13,436 nucleotides of DNA from AM-0621 sp964386705 (GTDB lineage: Bacteria; Planctomycetota; Planctomycetia; Planctomycetales; Planctomycetaceae). Position 1 is the first letter of the stretch. The number at the start of each line of letters is the position of its first letter. The notes beneath the pieces were generated by a model, which did not search any database, was not told the DNA's origin, and worked only from the letters and a program-made list of their open reading frames with translations. Position numbers and translations under genes: made by a program. This document shows, in pieces, positions 1 through 6,011 of this stretch. The stretch lies in contig CAYLTY010000234.1 in NCBI GenBank assembly GCA_964386705.1, positions 1-13,436 on the forward strand, read 5' to 3'.

Positions 1-129
1 TATCTAGTCTACATCGTCAACTTATTGATGTGCGACGGTTCTGTGCAGACCGTCAGCGAAAACATCAGCCAGGCATTGCTCGTCAGCCTCGGCACTCGCA
101 ATGGCAACGAGAGCCCCGCCGAGCTCTAA
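1..129 (+). CDS. C-terminal end of a DUF1559 (prepilin-like) protein, partial and probably frameshifted
   Basis: The reading frame is open from the left edge to TAA at 127-129 and gives 42 residues. The segment VNLLMCDGSVQTVSEN followed by a short 'LGTR' tail is the conserved end of planctomycete DUF1559 proteins, which carry an N-terminal type-IV-pilin-like methylation signal and are thought to be envelope pseudopilins of unknown role. In this family the CDGS motif is normally preceded by S-S-x-H-x-G-G-V-N. Here the frame reads YLVYIVN instead, while frame 3 reads S-S-L-H at 3-14, immediately before the VN codons of frame 1. That pattern fits an 8-nt loss within the HxGG codons. The rest of the gene lies outside the window, so whether it is a pseudogene cannot be settled here. 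The family call is fairly sure; the frameshift is inferred. Confidence 0.72.
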   Translation, partial: YLVYIVNLLMCDGSVQTVSENISQALLVSLGTRNGNESPAEL

Positions 130-164
130 GTGCTCTCGGCTTGAATTGTTGGATCGACGTGTTG

Positions 165-190
165 ACCAGCCATCAATCGAGATGGCTGGT
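165..190 (+). terminator. Hairpin after the DUF1559 gene, possible terminator
   Basis: ACCAGCCATC at 165-174 and GATGGCTGGT at 181-190 are perfect 10-bp complements around a 6-nt loop. The hairpin lies 35 nt after the DUF1559 stop. No T-run follows (the next bases are TGGGCCAGCC), so it is not a textbook intrinsic terminator. It could instead be an mRNA-stabilising 3' hairpin. Confidence 0.5.
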
Positions 191-220
191 TGGGCCAGCC
201 TTCCTCAACTTGCTTTTGAA

Positions 221-256
221 GAGCGATCTATCCGCGCTGCATGCGCGTCATCGCTC
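221..256 (+). promoter_or_regulatory. Two-tier inverted repeat just upstream of the lipoprotein gene
   Basis: GAGCGAT (221-227) pairs with ATCGCTC (250-256). Inside it, CGCG (233-236) pairs with CGCG (244-247) around CTGCATG. The structure ends about 10 nt before the AGAAGGA ribosome binding site (267-273) of the next gene. It may be a 5'-UTR structure or an operator. No family is recognised. Confidence 0.3.
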
Positions 257-280
257 ACAGCTTTTCAGAAGGAATTCATC

Positions 281-766
281 ATGAAGGTGTCAATCGGTGA
301 CACTGGCAGATTTATTACGCACTGCATCATCCGTGCTTTGTGTTTGTCGCTGGCGTTCGTTGTTGGTTGCGGCGGCCCCGCCGGACCGACTCGAGTTGCA
401 GCAGAAGGCAATGTAACACTCGACGGCAAGAATCTGGCTGCAGGCATCGTTCGCTTTATTCCAGTTGATACCAAAGCTGGACCCGCTGCCGTGGCGACCG
501 TCAAGGATGGGGTTTTCAAGCTGGACTCGACCGATGGCCCGGTGCTGGGATCTCATCGAATCGAGATCGAAGCGACCGACTACTTCGAGTTCGCAATCGA
601 TGACGAAAAAGCCTACGCGGAGGCCCACAAGAAGACAGGTGGCAATCCCATTCCACCGAATCCTGTGCCACCAATTTACAACAAGCAGTCAACTCTGACC
701 GCCGAAGTTAAAGATGGTGGCGAAAACAAATTTGACTTCAAGCTGCAAGGCACCGCCAAGCAGTAG
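281..766 (+). CDS. Small lipoprotein with carboxypeptidase-regulatory-like (Ig/transthyretin-type) domain
   Basis: The product has 161 residues. I chose ATG 281 because AGAAGGA lies 7 nt upstream and because the protein then starts with a lipoprotein signal. An earlier in-frame ATG at 101 would fuse it to untranslated sequence. A hydrophobic stretch (residues 16-29, RALCLSLAFVVG) ends in the lipobox V-G-C with Cys30, so it is probably lipid-anchored at a membrane. The mature part has the pattern V-x-G-x-V-T-L-D-G-K-x-L-x-x-G-x-V-x-F-x-P, an 'A-x-V-x-D-G-x-F' strand and 'G-x-H-R-I-E-I' near residue 90. This is the beta-sandwich fold seen in numerous short planctomycete lipoproteins. Pro-rich residues 126-135 (PIPPNPVPP) resemble a linker seen in this group. 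It is first in a unit with the DUF3386 and DUF4198-Kelch genes. Its function is unknown; a structural or binding role at the envelope is inferred. Confidence 0.82.
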   Translation: MKVSIGDTGRFITHCIIRALCLSLAFVVGCGGPAGPTRVAAEGNVTLDGKNLAAGIVRFIPVDTKAGPAAVATVKDGVFKLDSTDGPVLGSHRIEIEATDYFEFAIDDEKAYAEAHKKTGGNPIPPNPVPPIYNKQSTLTAEVKDGGENKFDFKLQGTAKQ

Positions 767-849
767 ACATCCTGTGCAAGTCGCACTCTGACGCGCTTGC
801 GATTCTCGCCCCACGGACGGGTAACGCTGATTTTCGAAAGGAGCTTCTC

Positions 850-1593
850 GTGTTTTCGTGGCAGCGAGTTTGGAAAGAGTTGCGATTGGCAGCGATAGCT
901 GCCGGATGTGTTGGGATGTCGCTCTATTTGAGCACGATCGCGCGAGGTGCTGAACCCAGCGCGGACGCAATGATGCTGCGAGCTCACAACGGCCGGGCCG
1001 TGTGGAACAACTTCCCCGGTTTCACAGCCAAGGTTCGCTGCAAAGCTGACGGCAGCGTGTGTGAAGGCAAGGTCACGGTTGAGCCAAACGGGAAGATCAA
1101 GCTGACGCTCGCTCAGGAGGACGCCAAGTTTGCCTGGGCGCAGCGCACGCTGGATTCAGTCATCGGCCACCGCCTGGCGACAGACGATGGTGTGAAGAAC
1201 GTGGAGTTCGCCGATACCGACGAAAACCACTCGCAGGGCCGCCTGATCCGTTCGCTGGATAAGACGGACAAGAGTCTGTGGCGAGCCAAAGGTGACGTTC
1301 TTACTGAAGTTCACCGCTTCAGCGAGAAGTCGCATTTCGTGATCAGCGTCACTGAAGTTTCTCGCACTTCGGAAGGCACCCATCTACCACACAGCTATGT
1401 GGTCACAACATGGGAAACGCCTTCCGAGCGTATTCAGCAAGTGCGGCAGATTCACCAGGAATGGACTCGTGTCGGCAAACTGGATGTGCCAGCCAAGTAT
1501 CTGGCAATTACCAACAAGTCTGACGGTTCCCGAACCGCTCAGGAAATTGAGTTCAGCGAGTATCAACTCACAACTCCGGTAGCAGCGCGATAA
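850..1593 (+). CDS. DUF3386 family protein, exported
   Basis: The product has 247 residues. Translation starts at GTG 850, with AAAGGAG at 837-843 as ribosome binding site; no nearby ATG in frame fits as well. Residues 11-33 form a hydrophobic signal segment ending A-R-G-A, so secretion to the periplasm is likely. The body matches my memory of DUF3386: an early 'A-H-N-G-R-A-V-W-N-N-F-P-G-F-T-A' block (45-60), a 'G-K-V-T-V' strand (73-77), a central 'IGHR' (105-108), and a 'W-T-R-V-G-K-L-D-V-P-A-K-Y' block (205-217). Known members come mainly from cyanobacteria and planctomycetes and have no assigned biochemical role. It lies 83 bp after the lipoprotein gene and 35 bp before the DUF4198-Kelch gene, all with similar start leaders, so co-transcription is likely. 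The family call is good; the function is unknown. Confidence 0.8.
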   Translation: MFSWQRVWKELRLAAIAAGCVGMSLYLSTIARGAEPSADAMMLRAHNGRAVWNNFPGFTAKVRCKADGSVCEGKVTVEPNGKIKLTLAQEDAKFAWAQRTLDSVIGHRLATDDGVKNVEFADTDENHSQGRLIRSLDKTDKSLWRAKGDVLTEVHRFSEKSHFVISVTEVSRTSEGTHLPHSYVVTTWETPSERIQQVRQIHQEWTRVGKLDVPAKYLAITNKSDGSRTAQEIEFSEYQLTTPVAAR

Positions 1594-1628
1594 CTGCCGC
1601 CGGGTATCGATCTTCTGAAAGGAACACC

Positions 1629-3284
1629 ATGCTTCGATTACGCTTTGTGTTACCAGCGCTGGCCACCGCACTGATGTGGTCTCAATCTGCATCGGCTCAC
1701 TTCTTGTGGCTGTTGACAAACGCTTCTTCCCCCGAGGGAAAAGTTCAGGTCTTCTTCAGCGAAGGCCCGGAAGCTGACGATCCAGCACTGCTGGAAAAGG
1801 TCGCCAAGGCTGAAGTCTGGACCGTTGGCGGTCGAGGCGAACCCAAGTCAGTTCCAGTTAAGATCGGCAAGGACGCCTTGGAAGGCGAACTCGCCGGACC
1901 AGCCCGATCGGCGACTGTCATCCTGCGTCACAATTATGGCGTGCTGGCCAAGGGCAGCGAGCCCTTCATGCTGAAGTACTACGCCAAGACCTATCCGTTC
2001 GCGCTGCCCGGGAGTTGGCGAGCAGTGAAGGATTCCGAGCGCCTCCCTCTGGAAGTTGTGCCTGTTGCCGATGGTTCCGCCACCGTTCTGCAGGTACTCT
2101 GGAACGGCAAGCCGCTGGCTGGTTCAACGGTGACCGTGAATGGCCCCGGCATTGAGAAGAAGCTGGAAGGCGCCACTGATGAAGGCGGCAACTTCCGCGT
2201 CAACCTGACCAAGGCGGGTGTGTTCTCCATCCGTGCCAAGCACACGGAAGAGACTGCCGGTAAGCTGGAAGACAAAGAGTACAAGTCGATTCGTCACTAC
2301 TCGACGTTGACCCTGCACTATGAACCCAGCACCGTGACGCCAATCACTCACAACCTGCCGGCTCTGCCGAAGGGCACCACCAGCTTCGGTGGTGCGATCG
2401 TGGGCGACAATCTGTTCGTCTACGGCGGCAACTACGGCAGCGCCCACGAATACCGTAACGAAGATCAGTCTGGCGACCTGTGGAAACTCGACCTGAAGAA
2501 TCCTGCGAAGTGGGAGCAGGTTTCGGGCGGCGCCAGGCTGCAGGGTCTCGCGATGGTCGAGCACAAGGGCACCGTCTACCGCATTGGTGGCTTCACGGCG
2601 ACCAACAAGGACAACGAGAAGGAAGACCTGCGCTCTCAAACCGAGTTCGCGAAGCTCGACCCCAAGACGTCGAAGTGGGAAGCTCTGCCAGCATTGCCTG
2701 AGCCTCGCTCGTCTCACGATGCGGCAGTTGTCGGCGATACGCTGTACGTCGCCGGTGGCTGGAACATGCAGGGTGGCGGACAGGGAGCGAAGTGGCATGA
2801 CACCGTTCTCGCTCTCAACCTCGCAGCTGACAAGCTGGAATGGAAGACTGTCGCAACGCCTCCGTTCAAGCGTCGTGCTTTGGCTCTGGCAGCCGTCAAC
2901 AACAAGCTGATCTGCATCGGTGGCATGAACGAGAAGGGTGGCCAGACCACCGCCAGCGCCATCTACGATCCGGCCAAGAACGAATGGTCGGAAGGCCCGG
3001 CTCTGCAGGGCAGCCCGATGGACGGCTTTGGCAGCTCCGCCTTCGCCAGCCAGGGCGATCTGTACGTCACCACCATGTCCGGCTCGATTCAGCGTCTGAG
3101 CAAGGACGGCAAGAAGTTTGACTTCGTGGGCCAACTGGCCAATCCACGCTTCTTCCATCGCGTTCTGCCATGGGGTTCGAAGCTGGTCGTCGTCGGTGGC
3201 GCCAGCATGGAAAGCGGCAAGGCTCAAGCTCTGGAAGTTCTGGCCCCGCACGCAGCTCAGCCTCAACAGACGGCTGCGAAGTAG
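1629..3284 (+). CDS. Secreted DUF4198 / Kelch-repeat fusion protein
   Basis: The product has 551 residues. It starts at ATG 1629 with GAAAGGA (1617-1623) as ribosome binding site. Residues 1-23 are a signal peptide ending A-S-A, and the mature protein opens with H24-F-L-W. Residues about 24-235 look like DUF4198, a family of exported beta-sandwich proteins often found near metal-uptake genes; the N-terminal His is typical. An Ig-like stretch (V-T-V-N-G-P-G near 168-174, then D-E-G-G-N-F-R-V) follows within it. Residues about 245-540 hold six Kelch-type blades, each with a hydrophobic strand and G-G or an equivalent: near 254-267, 307-321, 364-377, 418-432, 469-485 and 509-524. A six-to-seven-bladed galactose-oxidase-type propeller is expected. 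I see no galactose-oxidase copper site. The fusion suggests a periplasmic binding or scaffolding protein; that role is inferred. Confidence 0.85.
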   Translation: MLRLRFVLPALATALMWSQSASAHFLWLLTNASSPEGKVQVFFSEGPEADDPALLEKVAKAEVWTVGGRGEPKSVPVKIGKDALEGELAGPARSATVILRHNYGVLAKGSEPFMLKYYAKTYPFALPGSWRAVKDSERLPLEVVPVADGSATVLQVLWNGKPLAGSTVTVNGPGIEKKLEGATDEGGNFRVNLTKAGVFSIRAKHTEETAGKLEDKEYKSIRHYSTLTLHYEPSTVTPITHNLPALPKGTTSFGGAIVGDNLFVYGGNYGSAHEYRNEDQSGDLWKLDLKNPAKWEQVSGGARLQGLAMVEHKGTVYRIGGFTATNKDNEKEDLRSQTEFAKLDPKTSKWEALPALPEPRSSHDAAVVGDTLYVAGGWNMQGGGQGAKWHDTVLALNLAADKLEWKTVATPPFKRRALALAAVNNKLICIGGMNEKGGQTTASAIYDPAKNEWSEGPALQGSPMDGFGSSAFASQGDLYVTTMSGSIQRLSKDGKKFDFVGQLANPRFFHRVLPWGSKLVVVGGASMESGKAQALEVLAPHAAQPQQTAAK

Positions 3285-3321
3285 ACCCGAGGGAGGACGA
3301 GTAGCAGTGCTCGTTCTTCAG

Positions 3322-3357
3322 GGGCGATCAGGGAAACGTCAGAGTCCCTGGTCGCCC
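3322..3357 (+). terminator. Hairpin downstream of the DUF4198-Kelch gene
   Basis: GGGCGATCAGGGA (3322-3334) pairs with TCCCTGGTCGCCC (3345-3357) over 13 bp with a single G-U pair and a 10-nt loop. It begins 37 nt after the stop codon. There is no strong T-run, but length and position make it the likely 3' end of the first unit. Confidence 0.6.
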
Positions 3358-3370
3358 TACTTATAAGTAG
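3357..3370. promoter_or_regulatory. 14-bp perfect palindrome
   Basis: CTACTTATAAGTAG is a perfect palindrome that overlaps the last base of the preceding hairpin. Its AT-rich centre and length suit a site for a dimeric DNA-binding protein, about 200 bp before the PQQ-propeller gene. No regulator is recognised in the window, so this is only a candidate. Confidence 0.3.
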
Positions 3371-3390
3371 CGAGGAACATCACTCGCAGT

Positions 3391-3447
3391 GGCACGGCTC
3401 GGGAGCGAGCGTTTATTCCAATTCATCCGCACTCCCGAGCCGTCGCC
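3391..3447. repeat. Long inverted repeat in the gap before the PQQ-propeller gene
   Basis: ACGGCTCGGGAG (3394-3405) and CTCCCGAGCCGT (3432-3443) are perfect 12-bp complements. GGC (3391-3393) and GCC (3445-3447) extend the stem past a one-base bulge. The loop is 26 nt and AT-richer than the stem. It may be a second terminator arm, a 5'-UTR structure for the following gene, or a protein site. A weaker 7-bp pair, TGATGAG (3480-3486) with CTCATCA (3512-3518), lies further on. The rest of the 3285-3572 gap shows no gene. Confidence 0.45.
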
Positions 3448-3572
3448 AGTTTGCAGGTACGGCGTTGGCGATGCTCACCTGATGAGTAAGCAGCGCAGAC
3501 CAGCATGATAGCTCATCATCAAACCTGAGCCAGCAATCCATCACACTCACGTGCATTCACAAGGACCGCTCC

Positions 3573-4979
3573 GTGACTCCATTTCTTTTCCGGCTTGGTA
3601 CCTCGTCTACTCGCACAGCTTGCGCAGCATTGTTGCTGGGAATCAGCAGCATGGCCTCAGCCAACGACTGGAGCCGGTTTCAAGGTCCGGTGTCGTCCAG
3701 TGCGGATGTCAATCGCCTGCCGATGAAATGGGCACCTCAAGAGAACATCCTCTGGAAGGCCGAGATCACAGGCTACGGCCAATCGAGCCCCGTCACTTGG
3801 GGAGATACGGTCTTCATCACCTCGATCTCAGGCCCTAAGAAGGAACAAAGCCACGTTGCCGCGTTCGATCTCAAGTCGGGCAAGAAACTCTGGCAACACG
3901 ATCTGGCTTCCGCGTCTCAATACGAGAACAACAACTACGTCAGTAAGGCTGCGCCGACTCCTGTCGTGGATGCTGCAGGCCTGTACTGCTTCTTTGAAGG
4001 CGGCAACGTGCTGTCGCTGACTCACGACGGCAAGGTTCGCTGGCAACGCAACTTGGTCGAAGAACTCGGAGCGATCGAATCGCGTCACGGAATCTCGGCT
4101 TCGCTGGAACAAACCGACGACCGCATCTTCGTGTGGGTCGAGCGTTCCAAAGATCCCTACGTTCTGGCCGTCGACAAAACTTCTGGCAAAGACATCTGGA
4201 AGTCCGAGGGATTGAGCACGACCAGTTGGGCCAGTCCGCGACTGGTGCCCGTGAAGGGCGGTCAGCATCTGGTCTTGAGCGGAATCGGAGTACTGACCGG
4301 TTTGGATCCAGCGTCCGGTAAACAGCTCTGGAAGTTTGACGGCATCAAGGGCAATTCAACGCCGACACCGGTTCCCGTCAGCGAAGGCCGGTTCCTGATC
4401 GGTGCCACCGCAGGTCGTGGCGAAGGCGATTCCGGCAAGGCTGCCGAATCGAACGGCTTGATTGGTATTCAATCCAAGGACGACGGCACCTTCGAAGTGC
4501 AGTTCATCTGGAAAGCCAAGCGAGCGACATCATCGTTCGGTTCACCGGCGGCCCACCAAGGCCACGCGTACTATGTGAACGCGGCTGGCGTGCTGTACTG
4601 CCTCGATCTGGAAACTGGCGAAGAACGCTTCTCGAACCGACTCGCGGAAAGCATCTGGGCGACACCGATGCCGCTGGGTGACCGCATCTGCTTCTTCGGC
4701 AAGAGTGGCACCGTTTCCATCGTGGCCGCTGGACCAAAGTTCGAGAAGCTGGCTGAAAACGCCACGTGGGAAGTCACTCCCCCGCCGGAGAGCAAGGAAC
4801 CTGCTCAGGGTGGCGGAGGTGGCCAGGGCGGCGGTGCTCAAGGTGGAACCGGCGGTCGGGGTGGACCGGGTGCGGGTGGATTCGGTGGCCCGGTGCTCTA
4901 CGCGGCCGTGTATGTCAAGGATCATCTGCTGCTGCGTCGCGGCGACAGCCTGTACTGCGTTGTGAACAAGGCTCAGTAA
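3573..4979 (+). CDS. Secreted PQQ-type beta-propeller protein
   Basis: The product has 468 residues. It starts at GTG 3573, with AAGGA (3561-3565) upstream; no better in-frame ATG gives a complete signal peptide. Residues 1-30 are a signal peptide ending A-S-A, and the mature protein begins N-D-W-S-R-F-Q-G-P, the usual opening of planctomycete outer-membrane-biogenesis/PQQ-like propellers. Repeats of the form 'A-x-D-x-x-S-G-K-x-x-W' occur near 97-107, 199-209 and 244-253, with further blades at 145-157 and 339-353. Most such proteins are non-enzymatic; I see no alcohol-dehydrogenase catalytic or haem motifs. Residues 412-439 form a Gly/Gln-rich, low-complexity insertion in the last blade region. 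It leads the unit that includes the DUF2271 remnant (58 bp on) and the PepSY gene. Its binding target is unknown. Confidence 0.85.
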   Translation: MTPFLFRLGTSSTRTACAALLLGISSMASANDWSRFQGPVSSSADVNRLPMKWAPQENILWKAEITGYGQSSPVTWGDTVFITSISGPKKEQSHVAAFDLKSGKKLWQHDLASASQYENNNYVSKAAPTPVVDAAGLYCFFEGGNVLSLTHDGKVRWQRNLVEELGAIESRHGISASLEQTDDRIFVWVERSKDPYVLAVDKTSGKDIWKSEGLSTTSWASPRLVPVKGGQHLVLSGIGVLTGLDPASGKQLWKFDGIKGNSTPTPVPVSEGRFLIGATAGRGEGDSGKAAESNGLIGIQSKDDGTFEVQFIWKAKRATSSFGSPAAHQGHAYYVNAAGVLYCLDLETGEERFSNRLAESIWATPMPLGDRICFFGKSGTVSIVAAGPKFEKLAENATWEVTPPPESKEPAQGGGGGQGGGAQGGTGGRGGPGAGGFGGPVLYAAVYVKDHLLLRRGDSLYCVVNKAQ

Positions 4980-5037
4980 CGGAATGTCGCGGCTGTGCCC
5001 TCGCGGCGAGCGTCTGGATTTCATAAGGATTCTCATC

Positions 5038-5321
5038 ATGTATCGATCGCGCATTGTGGCGACTCTGACGGCTTTTGTTCTGGCTCTGGCCCCAGCCGTA
5101 CAGACCTTCGCAGCGGAATTAAGCCGCTGAAGCCCGGCAAGTACACGCTGTACCTGGAAGCCGCTCGCGAGCATGGCACCTATCAGATCATCCGCCATCC
5201 GCTGGTGTTGGGTGCCGATCCCATCAAGGAAACCAAGCTGAAGAGCAACGCCGAGTTCAAAGCGGCCTCGATGGAATATCGTCCTCATAAAGCCAAACCG
5301 GCGGCCAAAGATGCCAAGTAG
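5038..5321 (+). pseudogene. DUF2271 gene with a large internal deletion and frameshift
   Basis: ATG 5038 has AAGGA (5024-5028) upstream and opens a classic signal peptide (MYRSRIVATLTAFVLALAP..., ending T-F-A-A-E). That frame stops at TGA 5128-5130 after 30 residues. From about 5115 a different frame continues to TAG 5319-5321 and reads K-P-L-K-P-G-K-Y-T-L-Y-L-E-A-A-R-E-H-G and then a short tail. That block is the C-terminal strand pair of DUF2271, a periplasmic family whose members have roughly 100 more residues between the signal peptide and this point. The central domain is therefore missing and the frame is broken, so no full product can be made. A hairpin (CAGCGG 5111-5116, CCGCTG 5124-5129) lies at the junction. 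The intact gene presumably belonged with the PepSY gene, whose start overlaps its end by 11 nt. Confidence 0.75.
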
Positions 5322-5997
5322 CGTTCCATCAGGCATGGAGGCTCGCGTTCGTCCCACAGGCAAAAGCCTGTCGACTCGCTTCGCGGCTCTGATCCGCTGG
5401 CTTCACATTTATGTGTCGCTGTTGTCGTTCACGGCCTTGGTGTCCTTCGGCCTAACGGGTATTACGCTGAATCATCCCACGTGGTTCGGCGCTGATGCTC
5501 AGCATGTCACGGAGCACCGCGGTTCTGTGATCACCGCCTGGCTGGCGACGGCGCCCGGCGTTTCGACGGACGCCTCTGATTCAGAACCCGTTCCGGAATC
5601 GGTAACCGGTAAGCTGGAAATCGTGGAGCACCTGCGAGCGACTCATGCACTGCGCGGCGCAGTCAGCGAGTTTCGAGTCGACGAACGGGAATGCCTGATC
5701 CTGATGAAAGGCCCCGGCTATGCGGCGGACACGATCGTTGACCGTGAATCAGGAGCCTACACCGTCACCGTCACGACGATGGGACCAGTCGCCATCCTGA
5801 ACGACTTGCACAAAGGCCGCGACACTGGTTCGTCGTGGTCCATCGTCATTGACGTCGTCTCAATCGTGACGGTGTTTGTCTCGCTGACCGGCCTGCTGCT
5901 GATCTTCTACATCCGCCGCAAACGCACGAGCGGCATCCTGACAGCGATCGCCGGAACAATCGCCATCGTCGCAATCGCCCTCTGGCTGGTGCCGTAG
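5311..5997 (+). CDS. PepSY-associated transmembrane protein
   Basis: The product has 228 residues. ATG 5311 overlaps the end of the DUF2271 remnant by 11 nt, which suggests translational coupling; ATG 5335 is an alternative with no better ribosome binding site. Three membrane segments are visible: about 31-53 (preceded by R-W-L-H32), 176-200 and 208-227. The roughly 120-residue part between the first two lies outside the cytoplasm and contains a PepSY-like stretch (E-I-V-E-H-L-R-A-T-H ... and D-R-E-S-G-A-Y near 144-150). The block L-N-D-L-H167-K-G-R-D-T-G before helix two is a hallmark of the PepSY_TM family. H32 and H167 are placed where related proteins are proposed to bind haem. Homologues pair with DUF2271 and DUF4198 proteins in metal or redox clusters. 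An electron-transfer role is inferred only. Confidence 0.82.
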   Translation: MPSSVPSGMEARVRPTGKSLSTRFAALIRWLHIYVSLLSFTALVSFGLTGITLNHPTWFGADAQHVTEHRGSVITAWLATAPGVSTDASDSEPVPESVTGKLEIVEHLRATHALRGAVSEFRVDERECLILMKGPGYAADTIVDRESGAYTVTVTTMGPVAILNDLHKGRDTGSSWSIVIDVVSIVTVFVSLTGLLLIFYIRRKRTSGILTAIAGTIAIVAIALWLVP

Positions 5998-6011
5998 GGT
6001 TTCAGCCCTAC
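5994..6011. terminator. Short shared hairpin between convergent genes
   Basis: GTAGGG (5994-5999) and CCCTAC (6006-6011) form a 6-bp stem around TTTCAG. The left arm contains the TAG stop of the PepSY gene and the right arm contains the stop of the PPC gene on the other strand. On the + strand TTCTTC follows. It may act in both directions, but the stem is short. Confidence 0.4.

Noticed and set aside
101..280. A longer N-terminus for the lipoprotein from ATG 101
   Set aside because: The added 60 residues have no motif, the region contains the hairpins at 165-190 and 221-256, and ATG 281 has a good ribosome binding site and opens a lipoprotein signal.
2124..3266. Long minus-strand open frame opposite the Kelch gene
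   Set aside because: It is a shadow of the real gene; the protein is rich in Arg, Val and Gln with no motif or signal, and the + strand has clear Kelch repeats.
5111..5130. Programmed frameshift in the DUF2271 gene
   Set aside because: No slippery sequence is visible, and about 100 residues of the domain are missing, which a frameshift alone cannot explain.
4542..5363. Minus-strand open frame opposite the PQQ and DUF2271 genes
   Set aside because: Composition is typical of an antisense frame, and it crosses three real features on the other strand.
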